Shown here one piece after another: positions 33,852-45,289 of a DNA stretch of 64,000 nucleotides (position 1 is its first letter; each line of letters opens with the position of its first letter). The stretch spans positions 26,527,356 to 26,591,355 of the forward strand of contig OX463815.1 in assembly GCA_949825045.1 (NCBI GenBank), in the 5' to 3' direction. The notes beneath the pieces are model-generated. The model worked only from the letters and a program-made list of their open reading frames with translations. It had not been told where the DNA came from and ran no database searches. Made by a program: the position numbers and the translations under genes. This stretch comes from Argyresthia goedartella. Taxonomy: Eukaryota; Arthropoda; Insecta; Lepidoptera; Argyresthiidae.

Positions 33852-36800
33852 GGACACGCAGCCCACTTACAGGGTGCCGCCACTCCACAGACGGTCATGC
33901 TCCCCACCGCCTCGGTGATAGCGTGGAGTTCGGACGGCAAATCTCGTGTGGCACGAGCGCTATTGGACTCGGGGGCCCAGGGGTGCTTAGTCTCGTGCAA
34001 CCTTGTAAGACGGTTGGGCATTTCGGTAAGGGAGTATCCACATTCCATTCGGGGAATTGGGAACACGGAGGTCGGTTCCGTTAAGGGAGTATGTCGGATT
34101 ACTCTCTCGTCACGGGTGGATTCATCGGTGAATCTGACGGTCACGGCATTAGTCATGCCTAATGTGATGGGCTCACACCCTCACGTACGGTTGTCGCCCT
34201 CGGTGCGACAGTTGGTCGCTGGGTTGTCACTGGCTGACCCGGAGTTCGATATTCCGGGCCCAGTAGACTTTTTATTGGGTGTCGATGCCTTGGGATACCT
34301 GTTAGTGCCAGGTGTCCACGTGTTGCAGGCGACTGGTCTGGTTTCGGTCAACACCAGACTGGGCCATGCGGAGATGGGTCCGGTCATGCCGGCTGCCCCA
34401 CGCCTAGCGACTCGTAGTCCCTTATTCGGTTCTGTACTCTCGGAGGTGATACAGAAGTTTTGGGAGGTGGAGGAACCACCTACGGTCCGCCGGTTGGACC
34501 CGGTTGAAGAAGAGTGTGAACAGTTTTATCGGAACAATACTGGTTGCCTTCGGTCAGGTCGATTTCTCACACGTCTTCCATTTCGGAGTGATCGCCGCCG
34601 CTGGGCAGTTCACACCATGCAGCCGAGACGCGGCTTCTGTCGATGGAACGACGCATGAAGCGTGACGGGATTTTCCGGCAGAAGTACGTCGACTTCATGC
34701 GGGAATACGAGTCGCTCGGGCACATGTCGGTTTCGGGTATCGACTGGAAGCGTGAAGACCACTGCTTCCTGCCCCATCACGCGGTCTTGAGGACCCCGGA
34801 GGGCAAAATACGGGTATTGTTCGATGGATCGGCATCAACATCTAACGGCATGAACCTGAACCAGTGTTTGCATTCAGGGCCGAAGTTGAACCATGACATC
34901 GCGGATGTTATCACACGGTTCCGTCGACACAATGTTGTGTTTGTAGCTGACATCCGGATGATGTTTAGACAGACGGTCATTCACCCTGACGATAGACGGT
35001 ATCAGCTGATACTGTGGCGAGAGAGCCCAGATCAGCCCATCAGGGTGTACGAGCTGAACTCCAACACGTACGGGCTACGGTCTAGTCCTTATTTGGCGAT
35101 TCGCACTCTGCGGGAGTTAGCGGATCGAGAACGGTTAAACCCTAGAGGAGCAGCGATCCTGGAGCAGGACCTCTACGTGGACGATATCTGTACCGGTGCA
35201 GATTCCGTAGAGAAGGCGCTCGCTCGACGGGACGAGCTAGTTGAGCTCTTACGGGGTGGAGGTTACGAGCTCCGGAAATGGATGTCGAACTCTCCAGAGT
35301 TACTGACTGGTCTTCCGGATGACTACCAGCAGGATCCCCACATTTTTGAAAATTTGGAAAATCCAAATATGTTGTCGGTATTAGGCGTCCAGTACCAGCC
35401 GGTGTCAGACATGTTTTCGTATCGGGTCGAGTTGGACTCCCCGAAGGTCTGGACGAAACGGAACGTCCTTTCAACGGTGGCTAGGACATTTGATCCAAAC
35501 GGGTGGATCACCCCGGTAACATTTCAGCTCAAGTGTTTTATGCAGCAATTGTGGTCTGCTGAGCTGAAATGGGACGACCCGATCGGCGGGTCATTGAGCT
35601 CAGAGTGGGACTCGTTCTTTTCGACCCTCCCTGGCATCAATGGGATTTCACTGCCACGGAGGTTGGTCCCCACCAAACGATACACCGCCACCCTGCATGG
35701 GTTTTGCGATGCCTCGGAGAAGGGCTACGGAGCTGCGGTATATCTGCGTACGGTCGACTCCTCGGGGGAGGTTGATGTGCGGTTGGTCATGGCCAAGAGC
35801 AAGGTTGCGCCGTTGCGCACTCGCCTGACCATTCCCAAGTTAGAGCTTTCGGGAGCGGCTCTCCTGACTCGTCTGCTCAACCACACGATGACGGTTCTTC
35901 GTGTGTCAATAGCGTTGGAAGATACGGTCTACGCTTGGACGGACAGCCAGAACGTGTTATGCTGGCTGAAGGCTTCAGTTCACAAGCTGGAGATTTTTGT
36001 GGCGAATCGGGTTTCGCAGATTTTGAATTCGGAGGTTCCCTTAATCTGGAGACATGTTCCAGGGGAAATGAACCCAGCAGACTGTGCGTCTCGTGGGTGT
36101 CACGCTCCTGAGTTGGTTGGACATCCCTTGTGGTGGGGTCCAAAATGGTTGACTCAAGCCGAATCGGATTGGCCAATGAGTCCACGCGTTACCACGGCGA
36201 ACGGCGCCTTGACAGTCGGTGTCTGTACGACGCAACCATAGCCGGAAGAGGAGTTCAGCCTGCTGGAACGGTACAGCTCGCTCGACAAGCTGGTCAATGT
36301 GACCGCCTGGATCTGCCGATTTGCGCGGAATTGTCGGAATTCTGAGGCGCAACGAGTGCGGACACAGGTCCTGACACCACGGGAACGGAACCATGCGTTG
36401 TTCGCATTGGTACGGAACGTGCAGACGGTGCACTTTAAGTCCGAATTGGACATTCTGAGACGCGGACGCGTCCAACTGAAGGGAGCTGTGGCTCGGCTCA
36501 ACCCGTTTATTGACCCTCAAGGATTGCTGAGGGTAGGAGGTCGGCTGCGGAATGCCAACCTGCCTTATACGGCTCGCCACCCGTTGTTACTCCCTAGGAA
36601 AGGGAAGTTGGTCGAACTGTTGATACAGGATCGACACATTCGGAATGGGCATATCGGATGCCACGCCTTGATGGCGTTTCTCCAGCGCGAGTTCTGGATT
36701 CTATCGGGAAGACGCTTGGTGCGTAGCGTCCTATTTCGGTGCCTGCCTTGTTATCGGGCTAAGGCGGCTACGATGCAGCCCCAGATGGGCGATTTGCCCT

Positions 36801-37735
36801 CGGATAGGGTTAACGAAATCCGGCCCTTTGCGGGTGTCGGAACGGATTTCGCGGGACCATTCATGGTCAAGTCTTCACAGCTACGGAACGCCAGATTAGT
36901 GAAGGCATACCTGTGCGTCTTCGTGTGCTTGGCCACAAAGGCAGTCCACTTGGAGGTGGTCAGTGACCTCACTACAGAGGCATTTATCGCATGTCTAGAT
37001 CAGTTCGTCTCACGAAGGGGCCTCCCGACATTAATCCGTTCGGACAACGGCACAAATTTTGTCGGAGCCAGGCGATATCTGCAGGAGGTCACTCAATTCC
37101 TGAACGGTAACCAGGATGCCATCGGTACGGCTTGCTCCCGACGAGGGATTGAATGGGTTTTCAGTCCGCCGGGATGTCCTCATTGGGGAGGAATATTTGA
37201 GGCTGCGGTTAAATCGGCTAAGTCGCACCTGACGAGGATCATCGGTGAGACCTCTCTACGCTTTGAAGAGCTTGCGACGCTGTTCTGTAAGATTGAAATG
37301 ACACTGAACTCGCGTCCGTTGTGCCCGCTCAGTTCGGATCCAAATGATTTGGAAGCGTTTACTCCGGGTCACTTCCTGATAGGTCAGCCCCTTAACGCCC
37401 TGCCAGAATACCCATTCGGAGATGTTAAGTTAAGTCGGTTAACTAGGTGGCAGATGTTGCAGCAGATGACTCAAGATTTTTGGAAACGGTGGTCCCTTGA
37501 GTACTTGCACATCTTGCAGCAGAGCCTTAAGTGGACTGACCGGACGAGCCCCCCTCAAGTCGGTGATTTGGTGCTGATTAAGGATGCGAACCTGCCATCA
37601 TTGAGATGGAGACGAGGACGGATCGTCAAATTGTACACGGGTCGGGATGGCACGCCTCGATCAGCAGAAGTCAAGGTGGGGGACTCGGTCCTCAAGAGAG
37701 CGGTCGCAACACTTTCTCGCCTTCCTATTGATTAG
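33852..37735 (+). pseudogene. pol: BEL/Pao C pol polyprotein, one frameshift and one nonsense codon
   Basis: In order: DUF1758-type protease (RALLDSGAQGCLVSC, about 33950), reverse transcriptase (VVFVADIRMMFRQTV at about 34935 and catalytic YVDD in DLYVDDICTG at about 35170), Pao-specific region (VARTFDPNGWITPV), RNase H (HGFCDASEKGYGAAVYL; YAWTDSQNVLCWL), integrase zinc domain (DRHIRNGHIGCHALM), DDE core (GTDFAGPFMVK, IRSDNGTNFVGA, PHWGGIFEAAVKS) and a DUF5641-like C-terminus ending LSRLPID. Compared with G1, one C is missing near 34594 (frameshift) and TAG at 36239-36241 interrupts the frame between RNase H and integrase. Length matches G1 pol. Confidence 0.93.
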
Positions 37736-37766
37736 CGACAGGTTCGGGCCTGTCCGGGCAGGTGAC
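37736..37766 (+). other. Polypurine tract region of C
   Basis: CCTGTCCGGGCAGGTGAC lies directly before the 3' LTR. Family G has CCTGTCCGGGCGGGTGAT in the same place, so the motif is conserved between families. Confidence 0.6.
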
Positions 37767-38297
37767 TGTTTAATATTTATGCTTCGGAACGCACCTCCTT
37801 TTGTTGCGCGACTCGGAACCATGCGTTGTTCACTAGCGGAAACAGAACCGCAGCTGTCACTCGTACCAACGAGATGAAAAATTGGAGGTTATCTTTTCTC
37901 GTCGGGAGAAAAAACATGTCTGCTCAGGCGTCGGGCCAGTGATTGTAATTCGGTGTAACAATTGTAATACAGGCGTCGGGCCTGGTCGGAGTGCTCATCA
38001 TAAACATCGTCGGGAAATAAGTAGATTCGCGTCAGCGGTTGAGTGATTCGTGGTGAAGGTTGAAGTTGTACGGTCTCCAACTCGTCGTATGCGGACGGCG
38101 ACTCCTCGTGTCGGCAAGGTTCGGTTCCTCTCCTATCCCAAACTTGTGCTCCTATCCCGCATTCCTGCCTCGAATCGAGCTTTCGATCTCCGGTCTGCGA
38201 CGACAAGGTAAGGTAAATCAAGATTTTCTCTCCCGTGCTGGCAACAACCCAGCCCCTCATGATTCCACGCCGTTCGGTTGAGGCGTGGAATTAAACA
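37767..38297 (+). repeat. 3' LTR of BEL element C (531 bp)
   Basis: Same ends as the 5' LTR. It carries about 21 extra bases near 37950 and a different stretch at 38047-38092. Visible LTR divergence indicates an older insertion than Gypsy A. Confidence 0.92.
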
Positions 38298-38302
38298 ATA
38301 GT
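38298..38302. repeat. Target-site duplication ATAGT (right) of element C
   Basis: Second copy of ATAGT, after the 3' LTR of C. D's ORF2 continues directly. Confidence 0.88.
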
Positions 38303-38670
38303 TTTGATATTAGTAAAACTCTTAGATATTCGCATAACAAAACCCAGTGATTTCGAAGCTTTATTGACAATTTTATCAACATGACGATCAAAGAGCAACC
38401 TTGAGTCATGGTGTACACCGAGATCACGCATTATATTACATCTAGAAAGATCCTGGCCTTGTAAAGTATAGTTTGTGTGAAGAACATTGAATTTACGGGT
38501 AAAAGTACAGACGAAACATTTAGAAGGATTCAGCTCTAACTTATTGATACGGCAATAATCTTCTAAGCGAGTGAGATCTGCCTGAAGGGCAATCACATCA
38601 ACATGAGATGATATAATAGAATAAATTTTCATATCATCTGCGAAACTCAATAGATTTGATGAATTAAAAC

Positions 38671-39018
38671 TTTACTTACTTTTATATATGTATATATAAG
38701 TAGTATATGTTTGATATATATTTTATTTTTTGCTTTTGTATTTTATTTAGTGTAAATCATTTACTATATCATTTATTTTATTTTCATTCATTCATTTTTT
38801 TATTATATCATTTATTATGTTTTAGTTGTAAACAATTAGATGTGTACAGTTTTATTGCGCACTAGGACTCTCCTGTTGCACAATTTTTCCTGTCCTGCCT
38901 AGGTTTGCTGGTAGAAATCTCTCTTTAGAGATAAGCTCGCCTTTGCTCATAAAATGTTTTGTTACCTTACTATTAAGATTTCTGTGCAATAAAGAATAAA
39001 GAATAAAGAATAAAGAAT
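38671..39018 (+). mobile_element. RTE/SINE-type 3' end fragment inside element D
   Basis: AT-rich sequence ending with CTTTAGAGATAAGCTCGCC (about 38922), CAATAAAG and a (GAATAAA)n tail. AAAAC occurs on both sides (38666-38670 and 39019-39023), a plausible target duplication, though the tail makes it ambiguous. Similar ends are, from memory, abundant in moth and butterfly genomes. Confidence 0.65.
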
Positions 39019-41084
39019 AAAACACGATTCGGTATCTCCCACATAAATGATAAACAATAAAGGACCAAGCAGGGATCCCTGAGGGTCTCCGCTTGGAACA
39101 GGGACCCAACTAGAAACGTAATTGTTGAGGACGACAGCCTGGGATCTATTATCGATATAAGATGAAAACCACCTCAGCAGATCACCATGTATTCCCGTTC
39201 CAATAAGCTTATTTATCAATGTATTATGATCTATTCTATCAAACGCCTTACTATAATCTGTATATATAACATCGACTTGCTGACTATTATCCATTGCTTC
39301 AGTGATGTAATCATTCAGGAGTATGAGGTTTGACACTGTGGATTTTCCTCTCAAGAATCCATGTTGAAATGGGCTAAATGTACTTTTTAAGACACCGTAC
39401 ACTTGGTTATAAACTATTGTTTCGAAAACTTTGGCAATAATGCATAGTTTGGATATAGGTCTATAATTGCTTATTTCCGTTTTAGAATCCTTCTTATGGA
39501 CTGGGGTTATAAAAGCAGATTTCCATAGGCTAGGAACAATATTACATGAAAGTGATTTACTAAATAAGGCAGCCATTGGATAGGCGATAGTTGAAGAACT
39601 CTTTAGAAGGAATTTCGACGAGATATTATCTGGACCGGGTGCTTTTGATGTATCTAGTTTATTCAGCAAAATCTTAACTTCCATAGGGTTAACCTCAATA
39701 TTGCCTAAATCAGTGGTTATATTATTAGGAGTTGAATGACCAATGGCAGTAGTATTAAGTGAGGGAGATGAATTAAAACCTTTCGTAGGGTTAAGGAAAG
39801 TAGACTGAAAAAATGTGGAGAATACATTACAAATTGTCTCCTCACTAGAAAAAGTAGTATTATTATATGTCATCGAGCTTGGGATAGATAGAGATTGAGA
39901 TCTATTTTTTACGAAACTCCAGAAATGCTTAGGATTTTTTATTATTGCATCCTCAGTCGACTGAATATAATTTTGATAACAACTCGATTCCAAGCGATTA
40001 ACTCTGTCACGCAAAAGCATATAGGTTAGTTCGTCTGATCTATTACCATATTTTTTGAATTTTACTAAAAACTTATACTTTTCCTTAATAGCTTTTTTAA
40101 AGCTGTATTATACCATATAGGATACGAATAGTTACGGATGCCTTTAATTGGTATATACTTACTATGTAGATCATATATAAATTTATTAAATAAAGTAACG
40201 CACTCATCAATTCAACAGGATAGAAACTTGGCATTCCAATCGACACTACTAATTGCATTATTTATTGATTCAAAATCGCCCTTGTCAAATACATAGCGGG
40301 TACGCGGCGCATAGTCTAATGATGGGGTTTCGAATGCTTTAGCATTTAACAATAGAACAGGATGATGCAAATCAATTTTTTTCGTTAGAGGGTCAACACA
40401 CTTAGATACCGTTATCAATTGATTAGAATAAACTAGATCAAGAATTCTATCAGACGCGTTGGTTATTCCGTTATACTGATCGAAACCCAAGGCACTCATT
40501 TCATCAGTTAGCAAAAATTCGTCCGTACTACTAATATTTGACGGGTAAAATCTCGAATGATCGGTAGGTGTGGTAGCCCAAACAATGCCGCTCAGATTAA
40601 AGTCCCCAACAATAAGGAACGCATCGGACGGGTTATTTGAAACAGCGTTGTTGAGATTAGTAAGAAAATTAGATAATTGAGAACTAAATGACAAGCCATT
40701 GTTCTGTGCACACAAATATATCACGCACAGGTACAAGTCAATCCACTTACGTGTAAGAGCTTGTTTTATACGTAGACATAACCAGAGGTCTTCTGCCGTG
40801 GAGTTGAAATGGGGCAATAATTTAACTTGCAAGTGCTTACGCGTAGCTATCAGGACACCACCGCCCATTACTTGATCAGTTGAGCAGTAGTCGCGGTCTC
40901 TACGCCAAACTAGGTACCGATCATCCAAGAACTCGGAGTTAGATATACTATCCAATAACCATGTCTCAGTTAAGATTATTACATCATATGCACTCAAACA
41001 CGCATTACGATAAACCTCCTCAGTTTTCGTTCGTAGTCCACGTACGTTCTGATAATAAATACTTAAGCCATTAAACGAAATCAT

Positions 41085-41385
41085 TGCAAACTAAAACAAA
41101 CATAGCAACACAATAAGCAGCGGTATGAAAAGCCAGAATAATAAACAATTTTGGTAAAAACACAATAGAATATAGATATAGTGAGCGCGGGTAGGTTTAT
41201 AGATCCACAGTGAAATCGCCAAGCGTGCGAAGGAAATAGATAGTTTGCGAAATTAATGTGAGCAAATGAGATGGACGCCTCATTCCGCGAGGATAACATG
41301 ATACGATAGTAACAAGCTGTTGTTAAGACAGGGGTGCACAACAATTTACAAAGTGACGAAACTACAGTAATTGGTGACCAACATA
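41085..41385 (-). other. ORF1-ORF2 spacer of element D
   Basis: About 300 non-coding bases between ORF1 and ORF2 of D. Nothing else seen. Confidence 0.5.
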
Positions 41386-42169
41386 TTAAGCAATTTTGTT
41401 TAAATCATTTGCACGTCTGATTACGATCACTTTTGAAGAGTCGTCGCGGCGCACGTGTATTTTACCGTGCTTTATCCACACAAATTTGAAACTCTTCTCC
41501 CGAGCAGTGGTCTTCGTTAAAGTGAGTAGATTTTCTGGTCCATACTCAAGTGGTCATTAATGTACACTCTGCCAGTAGCTCCTTGGAACCCGATATCCGC
41601 GGCCACCAACTTTTCAGCACGTGCTGCCGCGATGAAATCTTCCTTAATATATCTGTTTAAAAAACCGACTATTATAAGTTTCTCTTTAGTATTGTGCATA
41701 GGAACCCTAGATATATAATTAATCTGGGACTTAGGCACAGCGTAACCAATTTTGCTGCTGACCTTCTCAACGATTGAAAAGAGGTTTTCATCCTTCTTGA
41801 TAGGTACTCCCTTTAATTCAATATTGTTCAGCCGCGATCTTTGTTCCTGGGCAGATAATTCGAGCTTTGTGTTGGTTGATTCCTTTTGCAAATTATGGAC
41901 ACTATCCTGAAATTTCTCCAGGTTGGTTACCCTGGTCTCAACACTAGTAAGCCTTCCACCGAGCTCCACGACTTTTTCACTCATGTAGATACATGTGTCT
42001 TTGAGGTTGGACAGCTCTTTTTCGATGGTCTGCATATCTTCCTTGAGTCCTGTCATGCCAGACATATGGCGTTTAAGGTCCCGGAGCTCCTTCAATATGG
42101 TGTCCAGAGAGGCAGGCTCGCCGGGGGTGGGTGCAGCAGGTGACGGAGCACGGCACGTTGGACACTTTT
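41386..42169 (-). pseudogene. Element D ORF1 (coiled coil and Baculo_FP-like domain), truncated and frameshifted
   Basis: On the - strand the D sequence starts at 42169 in KCPTCRAPSP, probably the end of a zinc finger. A long coiled coil follows (KELRDLKRHMSGMTGLKEDM and on), then an FP25-like domain: RLNNIELKGVPIKKDENL and INYISRVP. The open frame ends at about 41517, but the conserved end of the domain (KFVWIKHGKIHVRRDDSSK) continues in another frame to a TAA at 41386, so there is a frameshift near 41520. Upstream of 42169 the open frame reads antisense through BEL element E and is not real. ORF1 proteins of this type bind element RNA. Confidence 0.8.
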
Positions 42170-44040
42170 GCAGCCCCTGCTTGGAATCCTTTTGCGTTTT
42201 AGGGAAGGGAAAGTTGCCCTGATGGGAGACATACGCGAGATGTTTCCTCAAGTGAAAATTCGCGTGGAGGATCGTGATGCGCAAAGATTTCTCTGGCGTG
42301 ACAACCCTACAGAGCCAATTAAGACATACCGCATGTCATCAATGATTTTCGGTGCCGCATCTAGTCCTTTCACTGCCATTTACATTAAAAATAAGAATGC
42401 AGTGGAGTGGCAAGAGCGCTATCCAGCCGCGGCTCGAGCCATCATAGTCGATCACTATATGGATGACTGTATAGTGAGCCAAGACTCGATCGATGAAGCT
42501 GCTAAACTTTCCGCAGAGATTCACCATATCCATCGACATGCTGGTTTCGAAATGCGGGCGTGGGCCTCAAACGAACCCTCTGCTCTCTCACTTTTGCCAA
42601 AAGAGAGCTTGGTTGAGGTCCCTGTAGCTAGTCACGATGTAGATGTTGACCTTGGCCGCCTCGCCACGCCCGTGCGCACTCTTGGCCTTATTTGGCAACC
42701 CGTCGCCGATACAATTGGTTTTAACACGGGAATAAGCAACAATTGTGCGTTGCCAAATAAGTTTACCAAGCGCGAAGTGTTGGCTCACGTCATGCGGGTT
42801 TTCGACCCACTCGGAATTCTAGCGCCAGCAGTAGTGACAGGCCTTATTATGTTCCAGAATGCATGGCGTAAGGGTCTTGACTGGGATGAGGAGCTCTCGC
42901 AGAATGACAGTGCGGCGTGGAGACATTGGTTTGAAGATTTATTTGCCGCTTCCCGATTGCAGATCCCACGCTGCTACTGTCCTGGCGAGTTGAAAGTAGA
43001 TAAGTGCGAGCTTCACGTTTTCTGTGACGCAAGCGAGTCTGCCTTTTCTGCGGTCGCGTATTGGCGTTTTATTAAGGAAAACGGTGACGTAAAGCTTGCG
43101 CTTATATGTAGTAAAGTTCGCGTAGCTCCTCTAAAACCAATTTCCATAAATCGTTTGGAACTTCAAGGAGCTTTGGTTGCAGCTCGCCTCGCCTCCAGTA
43201 TTTGTGAAGCTCACAGACTCAAACCTGTCAAACGCATATTCTGGTGCGATTCTATGACAGTTTTGGGTTGGCTCCGAAGCGAGGCGCGTCTGTTCAAGTC
43301 ATTCGTGTCACATAGAGTAGGCGAGATTATAGAGATAACTGACGTGAAGGAATGGCGCTGGGTGCCAAGTCATTTAAACGTTGCGGACGATGCAACTCGC
43401 ATCAAGCGCGTCACGTTGTCTCCTGAGTCACGCTGGATATCAGGGCCTGCATTTTTGCTCTCTTCGGAGTGGCCCACTGAGCCCTGTGCACCTGAGTATA
43501 CAGGTTTAGAAGAGTGCAAACACGCAGTGCGTCCCGACTTAGTTCACCTAATTAGTGACGTTGCCAAGCATGAGCCAGTTTCAGCCGATCCTGAGCGTTT
43601 CAGCTCTTGGCTCAGACTGGTGCGTGCAACTGCTACAGCGCATAAGTATCTCACATTACTGCGAATGCGTAGTCTAACTCGAAGGGGCTTATGTGTAGAT
43701 AATTTAGTTCGATTAGAGGGAGGACTTTGTACTTTTATGTTTCAGCCTACGAGTCAATGGCAACAGTTCACTGCTCCGAGTTCCTCACATGGCTCAGCTA
43801 GAGTTTTGGCCGCCACTGACATTCGTCTAGCAGAGACGCACATCTTGCTCAAGTCCCAGTGGGGCTCATTTCTCAGCGAGATGACGCACCTCAATTGTCG
43901 TCCTGCTCAGCTCTTGCCACGCTCCAGTCGCCTGTCCAAACTGGGGGTTCTCATCGGGGAAGATAGACTGATCGCTGTTTCTGGTTCCCACGACACGAGG
44001 TATCCTAGTTTGGGGCCAGAAGCAATCTATGTGCCTGTAT
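42170..44040 (+). pseudogene. pol: BEL/Pao element E pol, RT to start of integrase
   Basis: Continues E's pol after D. Reverse transcriptase shows LMGDIREMFPQV (first Asp) and the catalytic DHYMDDCIVS (about 42455). The Pao-specific region KREVLAHVMRVFDPLGILAP follows, then RNase H (HVFCDASESAFSAVAYW and FWCDSMTVLGWL) and the linker to integrase (RSSRLSKLGVLIGEDRL, about 43925). The frame is open throughout and is the same frame as the part before D. It stops matching the family at about 44040, before the integrase zinc domain; the rest of pol and the 3' LTR are not in the window. Confidence 0.9.
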
Positions 44041-44660
44041 GTAAGTGTTCGTGTTTTATGTTTTGACTTCTAAGATGGAACCCTAATAAGCTGGTTACTG
44101 TGGAATCTGTGATACTCTACTCAAATAGTACACAGTAATATGTGCTGTCAGAATAGTCTTTCCCAGCTAATAGCTGAATAAGTGTACACACGTGACTTTT
44201 ATTAATAAAAGTCACGTGTGTACACTTATTCAGCTTAGTTTTTAAGAACTAAGCTGTATAAATGGCGTGAAGGCATCGCTTAATCAGACTGGAAAGTATC
44301 GCCATTTTTAACAAATACTATATTATTTCTATGCTTAATTGTAAGGTTTTTTGGTGACAAAACGCATGAAATCACAAAAAAACTAGACAGTAAACAGTAA
44401 TTTTGGGCAATCTATGAGTCCAGAAACGATCTTGAACAGGAGAAATTGGTCAAAAATCGACCTTCTGCTCTCAAGGGAATACATATTAAAGGAAGATAGC
44501 CATTTTTGTAAGAAGTTTTGGGTGTTATGCTTATGCTTATTCTGTAACCCTGTTTGTAAGAGAGTCTTTAACTAAACTTGAATTTAGATTCTAGATTGAG
44601 TGTGATGTATGGAAGCTGTATGTTATTAGGATGTCTGATTGTGAAATGTTGGTAATTTAC
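44041..44660. other. Unassigned DNA with perfect palindrome
   Basis: Non-coding AT-rich sequence downstream of the broken end of E. Apart from the palindrome at 44172-44235 and an adjacent small hairpin (44232-44255) I see nothing. Confidence 0.5.
44172..44235. repeat. 64-bp perfect palindrome
   Basis: AGCTGAATAAGTGTACACAC at 44172 reads outward as a mirror of the other strand to 44235, centre between 44203 and 44204, with no mismatch and no spacer. A second stem AGCTTAGTT / AACTAAGCT (about 44232-44255) overlaps its right end. Confidence 0.9.
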
Positions 44661-45289
44661 GTGGACAGCACAGCTTGAAAGACGCGGACTGGGCTAGGGA
44701 CCCGTGCCGTCTCGCTAGCCACGATTAGTGGGAGGCGCTTAGCGAAGCCTCTCCTTCTTCCTTGCCGCAGACGCCCGTAGCCTCCAATACCACAAGTTAC
44801 CGCGCAACGTCTGACACAGCAGTGCCTATACCCGACGTTGCGACTTTCGTCTCCCTCTCAGCGGGAGGGGTGCAAGAGGAGGGGAGGAGGGGCGTCCGGC
44901 GTCTGGTCGAAGAAAAACACTCCTTTCTTCAAAATGATGTTGGCTCGGAGTAGCTTCTTTAGAGTTGCTCATTTCACGTAGTAGTAACTTCTTGTAAATG
45001 CTTGTATATGATGCGTGAATTCAACCAACCGTATGGTCGTCGGAGTGTTCTCGCGCGAAGCGCGGGAACCACTACGGTTGCGGGGTCGAGGACTTATTTG
45101 TTGCCTCATGCCCGCGGCGTCAACTCTGGGGGTCACGTCCCCTCCGATCTTGGGTGGCCCCTACTTGTCAGGGGCCTCGCGTGGCCTTCGCTGTGCCGTG
45201 CTTTCGCCGTCTATTGGCATACACTGGCGACGACGGTGCGTGAGCTTCTTCTTCTTCACTGTGCCTTGCTTTCACCCTCTTCTGCGGGC
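44661..45289 (-). other. Probable 3' UTR of Jockey-like element J
   Basis: GC-rich non-coding sequence following the stop of J on the - strand. It contains two imperfect tandem copies of about 70 bp (CTGTGCCGTGCTTTCGCCG at 45191 and CTGTGCCTTGCTTTCACC at 45259, each ending TACACTGGCGAC). The left limit is uncertain; part may be another repeat. Confidence 0.45.

Larger units (their letters stand above)
30837..38297 (+). mobile_element. Full-length BEL/Pao LTR retrotransposon C
   Basis: A complete 7.5 kb element on the + strand: 5' LTR 30837-31329, leader, gag 32038-33851, in-frame UAG, pol 33852-37735, polypurine tract and 3' LTR 37767-38297. The 5-bp duplication ATAGT flanks it. It sits in ORF2 of element D. 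Gag has a frameshift, and pol has a 1-base deletion plus a nonsense codon, so it is dead. It is a relative of family G at the right of the window, sharing the primer-binding and polypurine motifs. Confidence 0.93.
38298..41084 (-). pseudogene. Element D ORF2 (endonuclease and reverse transcriptase), broken
   Basis: On the - strand from 41084: APE endonuclease with YYQNVRGLRTKTEEVY (Asn), VIILTETWLL (Glu), IVGDFNLSGI (Asp/Asn) and DLHHPVLL. A TGA at about 40212-40214 truncates it, and a missing A near 40097 shifts the frame. Reverse transcriptase follows from 40020: IYTDYSKAFDRIDHNTLINK and DPQGSLLGPLLF. A 348-base foreign insertion (38671-39018) then interrupts it, and the palm continues with LSFADDMKIYSI (about 38655) and LGFVMRISK. 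It is cut at 38298 by element C. It is clearly a pseudogene; the family is CR1/Jockey-like with a Baculo_FP ORF1. Confidence 0.88.
30113..42169 (-). mobile_element. CR1/Jockey-like non-LTR element D, interrupted by C and by an RTE-type tail
   Basis: A - strand non-LTR element inserted in the pol of E. Its 3' tail is (AAAT)n at 30146-30113. ORF2 runs from 41084 down and is cut by a short insertion (38671-39018) and by BEL element C (30837-38297, target duplication ATAGT). ORF1 is at 42169-41386 and is 5' truncated. E reads continuously across D: the codons at 30112 and 42170 adjoin in BEL polymerases. No target duplication for D is evident. Confidence 0.87.

Noticed and set aside
42170..42284. 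N-terminus of D's ORF1 extending to 42284
   Set aside because: This part is antisense to BEL element E; the non-LTR sequence starts at about 42169.
44036..44046. Splice donor (ATGTAAGT) at the end of E's pol as a real exon end
   Set aside because: The loss of homology is better explained by truncation; no acceptor or continuing exon was found downstream.
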